A DNA stretch of 64,000 nucleotides. It comes from Flavobacteriales bacterium (GTDB lineage Bacteria; Bacteroidota; Bacteroidia; Flavobacteriales_D; Crocinitomicaceae). This document shows positions 15,851 to 24,846 of this stretch, one piece after another. Within the stretch, counting starts at the first letter, position 1. Every line of letters starts with the position of its first letter. A program made the position numbers and the translations under genes. Below the pieces are notes generated by a model, which was given only the letters and a program-made list of their open reading frames with translations, was not told the DNA's origin and searched no databases. Where the stretch lies: NCBI GenBank assembly GCA_947454525.1, contig CANGJM010000010.1, forward strand, positions 1-64,000, read 5' to 3'.

Positions 15851-16686
15851 AACAGTTGACTATCGTCCTACTTGGAGCCTGCCTTTCACTTTTCTCTTGT
15901 CAAACGCCTGTACAGAATAAGAAAGAAGCGAAACAAGAGACTACTTCTCCAAAAGAAGCCGTAAAAAAAGAACTTCCAGCTGAAAATGAAGCGAAACTGA
16001 TCAAAGGAAGTTATTCTATCGTTGCTGGTAAAGGCGAGGACACTTCCACCAGTTTTATTTCCTACATGTTTTATGAGGATAAGGGAAAACTCAACGTTTG
16101 GCAAATCGCTATCAATGATTTTGTAAAAAAATCCTTGTTTCGAAAAGAAGGTGTGCCCGTTTCTAAAGATCCATTGACAGTTCAACTGATCGAGAAATCG
16201 ATGAATGATTTTAAACGTTATGCAAACCGAAGTAAATCGGAATTTGAAATGACCTATTCCATGTCTGAGGAATATTCCATCGACGATTCACATCATGAAT
16301 TTGCTACTTTAACTGAGGTGTCGAGTTCGTACGAAGGTGGTGCACATGGAATGTATGGAACAGGATATTTCCAATTTGACAAACGCACCGGAAAAGAGTT
16401 GACATTGAAAGATTTTGTTTCGGACATAAAAGAATTCAATCGCATTGCCGAAAAGTACTTCAAGAAGTCCCAAGGGATTCCCGCAAATGTTAGCGTAGGT
16501 TCAAAAGATCACTCCTTCGACTTTTGGTTTGAAAACGACCAATTTGCGTGTAATGATAATTTTTATTTTGACGGAAAAAGCATCCATTTCATGTATATGC
16601 CTTATGAAATCACTAATTATGCGGCGGGAACGATTGAGTTCAGTATTCCCATGAATAAAATAGAACATTTACTTAAACTTCACTAA
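15847..16686 (+). CDS. Lipoprotein with DUF3298/RsiV-like domain
   Basis: A 279-aa predicted lipoprotein. I place the start at the ATG at 15847 (MKQLTIVLLGACLSLFSC), because it gives a clean type II signal peptide with lipobox LFSC; earlier in-frame starts lie inside lgt. A Lys/Glu-rich linker (about 20-50) is followed by a domain with SYEGGAHGMYGTGYFQFD and later FYFDGKSIHFMYMPYEI, the usual pattern of DUF3298/DUF4163, found in the anti-sigma factor RsiV and periplasmic proteins. The start overlaps the lgt stop (ATGA), so they are co-translated. Cellular role unknown. Confidence 0.85.
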   Translation: MKQLTIVLLGACLSLFSCQTPVQNKKEAKQETTSPKEAVKKELPAENEAKLIKGSYSIVAGKGEDTSTSFISYMFYEDKGKLNVWQIAINDFVKKSLFRKEGVPVSKDPLTVQLIEKSMNDFKRYANRSKSEFEMTYSMSEEYSIDDSHHEFATLTEVSSSYEGGAHGMYGTGYFQFDKRTGKELTLKDFVSDIKEFNRIAEKYFKKSQGIPANVSVGSKDHSFDFWFENDQFACNDNFYFDGKSIHFMYMPYEITNYAAGTIEFSIPMNKIEHLLKLH

Positions 16687-16744
16687 TCAAAAAATGTTAC
16701 TTAGTGTAAAGATGACAATTTGTAATTATATTCAAATTCCTTCT

Positions 16745-16752
16745 TATATTTG
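16745..16752 (+). promoter_or_regulatory. -7 box TATATTTG for pdhA
   Basis: A perfect TAnnTTTG element 23 nt before the ATG at 16776. An upstream GTG at 16752 lies within this box, so it would not be on the transcript; this decides the pdhA start. Confidence 0.6.
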
Positions 16753-16775
16753 TGACCGAAAATAACGGACGTATT

Positions 16776-17828
16776 ATGCCAGCAAAAGCTACAACAAGCA
16801 CAAAAAAAGCAAGCACTGCTACAAAATCTGCAGGAAAACCTAAGTTTTCCAAAGAAACGTACATCAAATGGTACAAAGACATGTTATTGATTCGACGTTT
16901 CGAAGAGAAAACAGGTCAGTTGTACATTCAACAAAAATTTGGTGGATTCTGTCACCTTTACATTGGACAAGAAGCCATTGTAGCAGGAACAGCAAGCGCT
17001 TGTCAACCAGGTGATAAACACATGACAGCATACCGTGATCACGCGCATCCAATTGCACTTGGAACAGATCCACGTGTATTGATGGCGGAACTTTACGGAC
17101 GAACAACAGGTTGTTCCAAAGGAAAAGGTGGATCCATGCACTTCTTTGACAAAGAGAAGAACTTCATGGGTGGACACGGAATCGTAGGAGCACAAATTGC
17201 CATGGGAGCTGGTGTTGCTTTCGCTGAACAATACAACGGAACCGATAACGTAGCATTTGTATCTATGGGTGATGGAGCTGTTCGACAAGGAGCACTTCAT
17301 GAAACCTTCAACATGGCGATGAACTGGAAACTTCCAGTGATTTTCATCATTGAGAACAATAACTACGCGATGGGAACATCTGTGGAGCGCACAACGAATG
17401 TAACAGACCTTTCTAAAATTGGACTTTCTTACGAAATGCCATCGAAAGTGGTGAATGGAATGCGTCCAGAAAGTGTTCACGAAGCGATTGAAGAAGCGTG
17501 TATTCGTGCTCGTCGTGGCGACGGACCAACTTTGTTAGATATTCGTACGTACCGCTACAAAGGACACTCCATGTCCGATCCTCAAAAATACCGTACAAAA
17601 GAAGAAGTTGCTGAATGGATGGAACAAGATCCAATCGAGCATTGTTTACTGACCATTCAGGACAACAAATGGTTAAACGAGAAAGAAATTGAAGAAATTT
17701 CTGCTTGGGTGAAAAAGGAAGTGGAAGAATCAGTTGAATTTGCTGAAAACTCTCCATATCCAGAAGCACATGAGTTATACGAGGACGTATATACGCAAAC
17801 TGACTATCCTTACATCAAAGAATATTAA
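16776..17828 (+). CDS. pdhA: Pyruvate dehydrogenase E1 component, alpha subunit
   Basis: A 350-aa thiamine-diphosphate enzyme subunit that decarboxylates pyruvate and reductively acetylates E2. An Ala/Lys/Thr-rich N-terminal linker (about 2-25) precedes the catalytic fold: RRFEEKTGQLY, GFCHLYIGQEAIVAG, HAHPIALG, GGSMHFFDKEKNFMGGHGIV, and the TPP motif GDGAVRQGALHE ending in ENNNYAMGT. The phosphorylation-loop-like YRYKGHSMSDPQKYR is present. The start is set by the promoter box. pdhC follows after 21 nt, but no E1 beta gene is nearby; in flavobacteria pdhB is commonly elsewhere on the chromosome. Confidence 0.94.
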   Translation: MPAKATTSTKKASTATKSAGKPKFSKETYIKWYKDMLLIRRFEEKTGQLYIQQKFGGFCHLYIGQEAIVAGTASACQPGDKHMTAYRDHAHPIALGTDPRVLMAELYGRTTGCSKGKGGSMHFFDKEKNFMGGHGIVGAQIAMGAGVAFAEQYNGTDNVAFVSMGDGAVRQGALHETFNMAMNWKLPVIFIIENNNYAMGTSVERTTNVTDLSKIGLSYEMPSKVVNGMRPESVHEAIEEACIRARRGDGPTLLDIRTYRYKGHSMSDPQKYRTKEEVAEWMEQDPIEHCLLTIQDNKWLNEKEIEEISAWVKKEVEESVEFAENSPYPEAHELYEDVYTQTDYPYIKEY

Positions 17829-17849
17829 AAACTTAAAATACTAGAATCC

Positions 17850-19118
17850 ATGGCTGAAATCGTTTACATGCCGAAATTGAGTGATACAATGACCGAAGGA
17901 GTTGTTGCTACTTGGAATAAAAATGTGGGTGATACCGTAAAAGCTGGTGAAGTACTAGCGGAAATTGAAACGGATAAAGCAACCATGGAATTCGAATCAT
18001 TTTACGACGGTGTGTTGTTGCACATCGGAGTAGAGACTGGAAAAGCTGCACCTGTAAATAGCGTGTTGGCAATTATCGGTCAAGCTGGTGAAGATATTTC
18101 TGCGGCGTTGGCAAGTGCAGGAGCAAATGCTCCAGGCGCTGTTGCTGAGGCTCCGAAAACAGAAACTGCTCCTACCCCTGCTCCAGTTGCGAGTCCGGCA
18201 GCAAGTACACCTGCTCCTACTCCAGCTCCAGCGGCAACAAGTGCTCCAATCGCGAACAATACGAATGGACGCGTTTTCGCATCTCCATTGGCGAAAAAGA
18301 TGGCAAGTGAAAAAGGAATTGACATTCATTCCGTTGCTGGAACAGGTGAAAGTGGACGCATCGTGAAACGCGATGTGGATCATTACACACCATACACGCC
18401 AGCTGAAAGAACCTTTACAGCTGCTGCAAGCGGTGTTGAATCGTTCACGGATGAGCCAGTAAGTCAAATGCGTAAAACCATTGCGCGTCGTTTAGCGGAA
18501 AGTAAATTTACAGCTCCGCATTTCTACTTGACGATGGACATCAACATGGATCAAGCGATTGCGTCTAGAAAAGCATTAAACAGCCTTGACGGAGTGAAAG
18601 TTTCGTTCAACGATTTAGTAGTGAAAGCGGTTGCAATGGCCTTGAAACAAAATCCAGGTGTGAATAGCTCGTGGATGGGTGACTTCATTCGTCGCAACCA
18701 ACACGTTCACATCGGTGTAGCTGTGGCTGTAGAAGATGGATTATTGGTTCCAGTTATTCGTCACGCAGATACCAAAGGACTTGTTCAAATTTCTGCTGAA
18801 GTGCGTGAATTCGCTCAAAAAGCAAAAGATAAAAAACTACAACCAAGTGATTGGGAAGGAAATACATTCACGATTTCAAACCTTGGAATGTTCGGGATTG
18901 AATCCTTCACAGCAATTGTGAATCCACCAGACAGCTGTATTTTAGCGATTGGCGGAATCAAAGAAGTTCCTGTGGTTAAAAACGGACAAGTTGTTCCAGG
19001 AAATGTCATGAAAGTGACCTTGTCTTGTGACCACCGCGTAGTTGATGGTGCAACAGGTTCTGGCTTCCTTCAAACGTTTAAAACGTACATGGAGAATCCA
19101 GCAGCAATGTTGTTGTAA
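17850..19118 (+). CDS. pdhC: Dihydrolipoamide acetyltransferase, E2 of pyruvate dehydrogenase
   Basis: A 422-aa E2 subunit. A single lipoyl domain (1-80) carries the lipoylated Lys at about K43 in ETDKATME. An Ala/Pro/Thr hinge (about 95-145) leads to the peripheral subunit-binding domain (about 150-185; FASPLAKKMASEKGID, GTGESGRIVKRDV), and the catalytic domain ends with DHRVVDGA (catalytic His about 395). It transfers acetyl from the lipoyl arm to CoA. The Ala/Pro hinge differs in base composition from its surroundings but is normal for E2. It is co-transcribed with pdhA and convergent with the next gene. Confidence 0.95.
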   Translation: MAEIVYMPKLSDTMTEGVVATWNKNVGDTVKAGEVLAEIETDKATMEFESFYDGVLLHIGVETGKAAPVNSVLAIIGQAGEDISAALASAGANAPGAVAEAPKTETAPTPAPVASPAASTPAPTPAPAATSAPIANNTNGRVFASPLAKKMASEKGIDIHSVAGTGESGRIVKRDVDHYTPYTPAERTFTAAASGVESFTDEPVSQMRKTIARRLAESKFTAPHFYLTMDINMDQAIASRKALNSLDGVKVSFNDLVVKAVAMALKQNPGVNSSWMGDFIRRNQHVHIGVAVAVEDGLLVPVIRHADTKGLVQISAEVREFAQKAKDKKLQPSDWEGNTFTISNLGMFGIESFTAIVNPPDSCILAIGGIKEVPVVKNGQVVPGNVMKVTLSCDHRVVDGATGSGFLQTFKTYMENPAAMLL

Positions 19119-19124
19119 GTTTCC

Positions 19125-19616
19125 TTAAACGTCTTTTCCAATCGAGTGCATGTCATTGTGGTTTTCCTCAATTTCATCTTTCACTCGTTGAATACATTTG
19201 GTTAAAATACGTATCTCTTGGGATGCGTATTTACTTAACCAATACCAACTATTGTCCTCATGGTCGATGGCCAAGGACATGTGGTACAGCGTTTCAAAGT
19301 TGTTTTTCAATAACCATTCTTGTGCTTTCAAGTTTCCTTCTGCACCGTTAATCATCGCCATCAGATGAGCGTAGCCATTCTCAATCAACCAGTTTCTTGC
19401 TTCGTCTTTTAGTAGAATGGCAAAAGTCGCCATGTACAATTCTGGATATCCATTATCCTTTAACCACAACTGAAGATCCTCGTTTCCTTCTACCGCTTTT
19501 GCCCACGCAATGAAGACAAGCGATGGATAATTCACATCGTGCAAAGGAGCTGCCGTAATGGGCTTTTTCGCTTCTTCCGTGTTTTTTGGTGCAGAACCAA
19601 AGAGTCGTCTTAACAT
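19125..19616 (-). CDS. Helical-repeat protein of unknown function
   Basis: A 163-aa soluble protein with about four repeats of roughly 25-33 residues of the form EAxxWLxxNGYxxLYxMxxA (LQLWLKDNGYPELYMATFA, ARNWLIENGYAHLMAMING, AQEWLLKNNFETLYHMSLA, NSWYWLSKYASQEIRILTK). Such periodic Trp-Leu and Asn-Gly/Phe positions suggest a short alpha-solenoid, often a protein-binding scaffold. The N-terminus (MLRRLFGSAPKN) is basic; no signal peptide. Convergent with pdhC. No named family recognised. Confidence 0.75.
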   Translation of the reverse strand: MLRRLFGSAPKNTEEAKKPITAAPLHDVNYPSLVFIAWAKAVEGNEDLQLWLKDNGYPELYMATFAILLKDEARNWLIENGYAHLMAMINGAEGNLKAQEWLLKNNFETLYHMSLAIDHEDNSWYWLSKYASQEIRILTKCIQRVKDEIEENHNDMHSIGKDV

Positions 19617-19638
19617 TTCTAGGGAAGTTTGTCAGTTA

Positions 19639-21087
19639 TTAGAAAAACCAAAGTGCCACAAAAATAGCCGTAATCACACAGATTAAGTCGACTAGCAACA
19701 TTGTACCTAAAGCATAACGTGTGTTGCGCACATTGATCGAACCGAAGTAAACGGCAATCACATAAAACGTCGTTTCAGCGCTGCATTGGAAAATACTACT
19801 CAATCTTCCTGCTAAAGAATCTGGACCGAAATTATTCATCGCATCCAACATGAATCCACGTGACCCACTGGAGCTAAATGGTCTTAACAAAGCAACAGGC
19901 AAGGAATCAGTAATTTCTTTGGAAACGCCAATGAAATGAAATCCTGTGGCAATCCAATTACTGATGATTTCGAATAAACCGCTGTTTCGGAAGAGCGAAA
20001 TGGCTGCCAACATTCCAAGAACGTATGGGAAAATGGCCACTCCTGTATTGATGCCGCTTTTCGCACCTACCACAAATGAATCAAAAACGGTTGTTTCTTT
20101 TTCCTTGAATTTCTTTTCGTGAATAAAGGCAAAGATCAAGGTAGCAACGATGATTCCAAGCAACAGTACACTCGAAAAATTACTCGAAAAGAAGTTCTTA
20201 CCGATTAAATCCAAGCTATTTACGTAAAGTAAAAGTCCGATGATTGCCGCAATGATGGATATCAAAGCCAACAACAACGTCGCACTGCGGAATTGAATGC
20301 GCTGTCTAATGCCGACAATGAAAAATGCCGCCAAGGTTCCAATGAGCGAAGTCACAATACATGGCAACATGACATCCGCTGGATTCGCTGCATTTGCTGC
20401 GGCGCGATAACCGATAATCGATGTGGGAATAAGCGTGAGTCCGGCAGCGTGTAAACACAAGAACATAATCTGCGCGTCCGATGCACGGTCTTTGTCCGGA
20501 TTGATTTCCTGTAAACTTTGCATAGCTTTTAATCCAAATGGCGTTGCAGCGGAATCGAGTCCTAAAAAATTTGCAGAAAAATTCAAGGTCATGTACGAAA
20601 TGGACTCATGATTTTTCGGGACAGAAGGAAAAACCTTCACAAAGAATGGACTCAAGCGTCTAGCCAATCGCTCCGTCGCTCCAGAGTCAATCAACAACTG
20701 CATGATTCCACAGAAGAAGGCTAAATAAGCCATCAACGGCAAAATCAAGTCAAACAAACTCGCTTTACAGGTTTCGAGAAGTCCATCGGCCTTTTGCGTT
20801 CCTTTGAAAACTTGAACGGTTTGATTCTTCAATACGTAGGTCGTGCTGCTCGTGTTACTGTCATCCGAGTTGAGTTTGAACACCACGGTGCCATCCGGAG
20901 CCGACTTCAATGTTTCTTGAAGTCCCGTTGAACAATCCTTCAGGTAGTGTTCACCGGTTAAAATCGGACTATCTTTTTTTCCATTTAAAACATATTCAAT
21001 CGAATAAGAGTTGGACAAAAAGAGTCCAGCAAAGACAAATAATACAGAGCTAATGAAGATGATTAGCCAAAATCTACTTAATACCAT
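19639..21087 (-). CDS. Spore-maturation A/B fusion, nucleoside-recognition (Gate) membrane protein
   Basis: About 482 aa; in Bacilli the same content is split as SpmA and SpmB. The N-terminal Gate half has LAFFCGIMQLLIDSG, LARRLSPFF, and NFLGLDSAATPFGLKAM; the second half has SGINTGVAIFPYVLGML and LLRPFSSSGSRGFMLDAM with SAETTFYVIAVYFGS. About 10-12 membrane helices. A periplasmic insert of about 75 aa follows helix 1. I choose the ATG at 21087 (MVLSRFW), matching the usual MVL start; a GTG at 21102 is in frame. Not a sporulation gene here; transport of an unknown small molecule is suspected. Confidence 0.87.
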   Translation of the reverse strand: MVLSRFWLIIFISSVLFVFAGLFLSNSYSIEYVLNGKKDSPILTGEHYLKDCSTGLQETLKSAPDGTVVFKLNSDDSNTSSTTYVLKNQTVQVFKGTQKADGLLETCKASLFDLILPLMAYLAFFCGIMQLLIDSGATERLARRLSPFFVKVFPSVPKNHESISYMTLNFSANFLGLDSAATPFGLKAMQSLQEINPDKDRASDAQIMFLCLHAAGLTLIPTSIIGYRAAANAANPADVMLPCIVTSLIGTLAAFFIVGIRQRIQFRSATLLLALISIIAAIIGLLLYVNSLDLIGKNFFSSNFSSVLLLGIIVATLIFAFIHEKKFKEKETTVFDSFVVGAKSGINTGVAIFPYVLGMLAAISLFRNSGLFEIISNWIATGFHFIGVSKEITDSLPVALLRPFSSSGSRGFMLDAMNNFGPDSLAGRLSSIFQCSAETTFYVIAVYFGSINVRNTRYALGTMLLVDLICVITAIFVALWFF

Positions 21088-21203
21088 GTAACGAATATCC
21101 ACATTTTTCCGGCTTCTCGTGCAATCGTGTTAAAAAAGAATTAACACAGGTTATTGAATTACGTGAAAAGAAACAAAATCAAGCACTGCGAAAGGATAGT
21201 GCG

Positions 21204-21211
21204 TACCTTTG
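21204..21211 (+). promoter_or_regulatory. -7 box TACCTTTG for the pirin gene
   Basis: A perfect TAnnTTTG element, 19 nt before the ATG at 21231. Drives pirin and nitroreductase, which are 1 nt apart. Confidence 0.6.
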
Positions 21212-21230
21212 TCCAAACAATCGCATACGA

Positions 21231-21944
21231 ATGAAAAAAGTCCTACATACCTCCCAAACTCGTGGCCACGCCAATCATGGATGGCTGAACGCAAAACATT
21301 CTTTTAGTTTCGCGCAATGGTACAATCCAGAACGCATTAACTTTGGCGCATTGCGCGTATTAAACGACGATATTGTTGCCGCAGCAATGGGATTTGGAAA
21401 ACATCCTCACGACAACATGGAAATCATCACGATTCCTTTGCGTGGATCTCTCCGTCACCAAGACAGCATGGGTTTCAGTGAAGTGGTCAAAGCAGGCGAA
21501 GTTCAGGTGATGTCAGCCGGAACCGGAATTTTTCACAGTGAAATGAATGCCAGCAACCAAGAAGAACTGAATTTATTTCAAATTTGGATTTTCCCAAATA
21601 AACAGGGAGTCACTCCTCGCTACGAGCAAAAATCCTATGACTTGAAGGATTCAGAACAACGATTTTTGCAATTGGTTTCGCCTCATGCGGACCAAGAAGG
21701 AGTTTGGATTCACCAAAACGCATGGATTCACCTCGTGAGCATGGAAGAAAACACTTCCCTGACTTACGAGATCAAAGGCGAAGGCAATGGCGCATACTTC
21801 ATGAACATTGATGGAGCGTTTGAAATCGAACAAGAACTTTTGAATGAGCGCGACGCAATGGGAATCTGGGATACAAAAGAAATTGCCCTAAAGAATAAAC
21901 AAAAAGGACAAATGCTAGTTATAGAAGTACCAATGATATTTTAA
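21231..21944 (+). CDS. Pirin family protein
   Basis: A 237-aa bicupin of the YhhW/pirin family. Metal ligands are visible in the N-terminal cupin: H58, H60 (GKHPHDNME), H102 and E104 (GIFHSEMN). Bacterial pirins can oxidise flavonoids such as quercetin or modulate other enzymes; the reaction here is not set by sequence. It ends 1 nt before a nitroreductase gene, so the pair is an operon that may answer to redox or electrophile stress. Confidence 0.92.
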   Translation: MKKVLHTSQTRGHANHGWLNAKHSFSFAQWYNPERINFGALRVLNDDIVAAAMGFGKHPHDNMEIITIPLRGSLRHQDSMGFSEVVKAGEVQVMSAGTGIFHSEMNASNQEELNLFQIWIFPNKQGVTPRYEQKSYDLKDSEQRFLQLVSPHADQEGVWIHQNAWIHLVSMEENTSLTYEIKGEGNGAYFMNIDGAFEIEQELLNERDAMGIWDTKEIALKNKQKGQMLVIEVPMIF

Positions 21945-21945
21945 T

Positions 21946-22578
21946 ATGAAACAGATACTAGACGATTTAAACTGGAGATACGCAACGAAGCAATTCGACC
22001 CAACGCTTAAATTGACAAACGAGCAATTGGATGTCATTAAGGACTCCTTGCGTTTAACTCCATCCGCTTACGGGATTCAACCCTTAAAATTTATCTTTGT
22101 TTCAAGTCCAGCATTGAGAGAACAAATCAAAGAAATTGCCTTTAATCAAGGACAAGTTGTGGATGCCTCTCACCTATTGATCATCTGTTCCTACACTTCC
22201 ATCGATGAATCATACATTGATGCACATGTGGAGTTAGTGACAGAAACACGAAATACACCAGCTGAAAGAGCTGCTGGATTCAGTGAATTTTTGAAGAAAA
22301 ACATTTTAAGCATGTCGGACAGTGACGTTGAACCATGGAATGTACGTCAAGCGTATATTGCACTAGGACAATTACTTCATACATGTGCGAGCATCCGTGT
22401 GGACGCGACACCCATGGAAGGATTCAACGCGAAGAAATTGGACGAATTGTTAGGATTAGCAGAACAAAACCTAAAAAGCGTGTTGTTGTGTCCGATTGGC
22501 TTCCGTTCAAGCGAGGATAACTACCAACACCTAGCGAAGGTTCGCAAAAGCAAAGAAACCTTGTTTCAGACCTTATAG
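21946..22578 (+). CDS. NAD(P)H-dependent nitroreductase (NfsB-like)
   Basis: A 210-aa FMN-dependent oxidoreductase. The FMN/dimer segments RYATKQFDPTLKL (about 11), LRLTPSAYGIQPLKFI (35-50) and AYIALGQLLHTCASIRVDATPMEGF (about 140-165) are those of the NfsB-like group. It should reduce nitroaromatics or quinones with NAD(P)H; the physiological substrate is unknown. In an operon with pirin, ended by the hairpin at 22627. Confidence 0.92.
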   Translation: MKQILDDLNWRYATKQFDPTLKLTNEQLDVIKDSLRLTPSAYGIQPLKFIFVSSPALREQIKEIAFNQGQVVDASHLLIICSYTSIDESYIDAHVELVTETRNTPAERAAGFSEFLKKNILSMSDSDVEPWNVRQAYIALGQLLHTCASIRVDATPMEGFNAKKLDELLGLAEQNLKSVLLCPIGFRSSEDNYQHLAKVRKSKETLFQTL

Positions 22579-22626
22579 CTTATCCACATTTTTACGTGTA
22601 TAAAAAAGCTTGATTTTATTGGACTT

Positions 22627-22651
22627 TGAGGACTTCCGAGTCCTCATTTTT
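22627..22651 (+). terminator. Rho-independent terminator after the nitroreductase
   Basis: TGAGGACT (22627-22634), TCCG loop, AGTCCTCA (22639-22646), then five T. The next gene's -7 box starts only 4 nt later, so the stem overlaps that promoter's upstream region. Confidence 0.8.
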
Positions 22652-22654
22652 CAT

Positions 22655-22662
22655 TATATTTG
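22655..22662 (+). promoter_or_regulatory. -7 box TATATTTG, 3 nt before ATG 22666
   Basis: A perfect TAnnTTTG element. Initiation would fall on or beside the ATG at 22666, predicting a leaderless message for the secreted protease. Confidence 0.5.
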
Positions 22663-22665
22663 AGC

Positions 22666-24846
22666 ATGTCGACTATTTACAAGCAATTTTTATTGGTCTT
22701 TTGCGGATTGGTTTTAAGCACCTTCTCTTTGCATGGGCAGGTAAAAATGAGCGCAAGTAACCGAGTGGACTTGGCAACGATTCACCATCAATTGATGGTG
22801 GAGAAAGGCGTTGTTCATCCAGATCTTTTAGCGCGCTACCCCATTTACCAAATTAACGGAAGTTACTATTTGTCATTTCTTGGAAAGATTTCGGAAGGAT
22901 TCAATCGTGCTGATTTAATCAAACGAGGTTTCATTGTTGGAAGTCCAATCGCAAATTTGGTGAGTATCAAAGTTCCCTTAAATAAAACGAGTCAACTTTC
23001 AACGATCAATGGACTTACCTATTTAGAAATTGCTTCTAAAATTCACAATTCACTAGACAAAGCCATCGTTGACATGCACGCGGACAGTGTCCACCAAGGA
23101 ATTGGTTTGCCACAAGGTTATTCTGGTAAGGACGTTTACATTGGTGTGACGGATTGGGGCTTCGACTACACCTCTCCCGTGTTTTACGACACAGCCATGC
23201 AACAATCACGTATCGTTGCGGCTTGGGATCAATACAAAACGAGCGGACCGCATCCACAGGGATTTGCTTACGGAACAGAATACACGACACTAGGAGAGCT
23301 TTTCGCAGCAGGAAGTGACACCGCCAATATTTACTCGTATGCGACGCATGGAACACACGTTTCCTCCATCGCAGGTGGTGGTGGCGCAGGAACTCCGTAT
23401 AAAGGAGTCGCTTTTGATGCCAACTTTTTGTTTGTGACTTTTTTAGTCGATGAAGCGGCGGTTCTCGATGCATGGGAATGGATGTACCAAAAAGCGCAGG
23501 CGGACGGAAAACGTTTGGTCATTAACATGTCCTGGGGACTTTACCACTTTGGAACATTGGATGGAACATCGATCTTAAGTCAAGCCATCACTGCATACAC
23601 GGACTTAGGCGTTGTGTTCGCAAACTCCGGAGGAAACAACGGAAATGTGAATTTCCACATCAAAAAAACCTTTAATCAAGATCAGTTTAAATCGAGAATT
23701 GAATTCTATTCGTACTCGGCAAATGCAAACATGTGGGGACAAAGTGTCCATGCGTGGGGTGAAGCAGGAAATTCTTTCGAGAATGGTCTAATCATCACCA
23801 ACAACGCTGGAAACACATTGGTGGAAAGTCCCTTTTACAGCACTGCAACAGTTACAAACTACATTGATTCGTTTTTAGTTACTGGGGTGGACACTATTTG
23901 GTTTAACATTACTGCGGATGCAGCTCATCCACTGAATGGACGTCCACAAATGCGTTTACGTGTGAAGAATACCAATACGGCTCTTCGTGTGTTACTGAAA
24001 TCCAAAGCGGAAACAGGAACGGTTCATTACTGGAATGTGACTGAACTTTCGAACGACGTTGGAAATTGGGGAATGCCTTTCTCTTTCTCCTACGGAGGAT
24101 CCATTTCGGGTGACAACCAAAACGGAATCAGCGAACCTTCTTGCTCCGAAGATGTCATCAGTGTCGCTGCGTACGCCACACAGTATTTAAGTGGAAGTGG
24201 GAATCCTGTCGGTGGTGGAATTGCCTCTTTCTCTTCTGTTGGTCCACGATACGACGGACAAATGAAACCAGACATTGCTGCGCCTGGAGTTGCGATTATT
24301 TCTGCCATGTCCTCGTTCACCGATGCGACCTTCTCTTCTGTAGACAATGTCAGTTTCAATAACAAAACCTATCACTTCGCGAAAATGTCTGGAACATCGA
24401 TGGCTTCACCCATGGTTGCTGGAGTATCCGCATTGATTTTAGAAGCGAATCCCTATTTGTCCGCACGACAAGTGAAGGAAATCATCATGTTGACGGCTCG
24501 AAAAGACAACTTAACGGGAAACATTCCAGCAGAAGGAAGTCCGATTTGGGGAGCTGGGAAAATCAATGCCTACGCTGCGGTGAAATTAGCTTTACAGACC
24601 TTAGGATTTGAAAAAGTTCCACACGAAATCGATTGGAATGTCTATCCAAATCCCGTGATGAACGAATTGCATTTCACGATTGTTGAACTTCCGAAAACGG
24701 TAGACATCATCGATATGGAAGGAAGCATCTACGAAAAGAACATCTACGACGGAAAAGTCTATGTTTCTGACCTTCCAGCTGGAACGTACTTCATTCGCTT
24801 GATCATCGACGGAAAAGTACAGCAAGAACGTTTTATCAAGCAATAA
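22666..24846 (+). CDS. Secreted S8 (subtilisin-like) peptidase with T9SS tail
   Basis: A 726-aa secreted serine protease. A signal peptide ends near LHGQ (about 26). The S8 domain has the Asp in VTDWGFDYTSP, the His in ATHGTHVSSIAGG and the Ser in SGTSMASPMVAGVSALILEA; a roughly 240-aa insert, probably beta-rich, lies between the His and Ser motifs. The C-terminus (about 650-726; YPNPVMNELHF, LPAGTYFIRLIIDGK) is a type A T9SS sorting domain, so it is exported across the outer membrane and probably anchored or released. The start at 22666 is preferred over an upstream TTG because of the promoter box. The GNAT gene begins directly after its stop. Confidence 0.93.
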   Translation: MSTIYKQFLLVFCGLVLSTFSLHGQVKMSASNRVDLATIHHQLMVEKGVVHPDLLARYPIYQINGSYYLSFLGKISEGFNRADLIKRGFIVGSPIANLVSIKVPLNKTSQLSTINGLTYLEIASKIHNSLDKAIVDMHADSVHQGIGLPQGYSGKDVYIGVTDWGFDYTSPVFYDTAMQQSRIVAAWDQYKTSGPHPQGFAYGTEYTTLGELFAAGSDTANIYSYATHGTHVSSIAGGGGAGTPYKGVAFDANFLFVTFLVDEAAVLDAWEWMYQKAQADGKRLVINMSWGLYHFGTLDGTSILSQAITAYTDLGVVFANSGGNNGNVNFHIKKTFNQDQFKSRIEFYSYSANANMWGQSVHAWGEAGNSFENGLIITNNAGNTLVESPFYSTATVTNYIDSFLVTGVDTIWFNITADAAHPLNGRPQMRLRVKNTNTALRVLLKSKAETGTVHYWNVTELSNDVGNWGMPFSFSYGGSISGDNQNGISEPSCSEDVISVAAYATQYLSGSGNPVGGGIASFSSVGPRYDGQMKPDIAAPGVAIISAMSSFTDATFSSVDNVSFNNKTYHFAKMSGTSMASPMVAGVSALILEANPYLSARQVKEIIMLTARKDNLTGNIPAEGSPIWGAGKINAYAAVKLALQTLGFEKVPHEIDWNVYPNPVMNELHFTIVELPKTVDIIDMEGSIYEKNIYDGKVYVSDLPAGTYFIRLIIDGKVQQERFIKQ

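Noticed and set aside
16752..16775. Upstream GTG start for pdhA
   Set aside because: It lies inside the TATATTTG promoter box, so it would be upstream of the transcript start.
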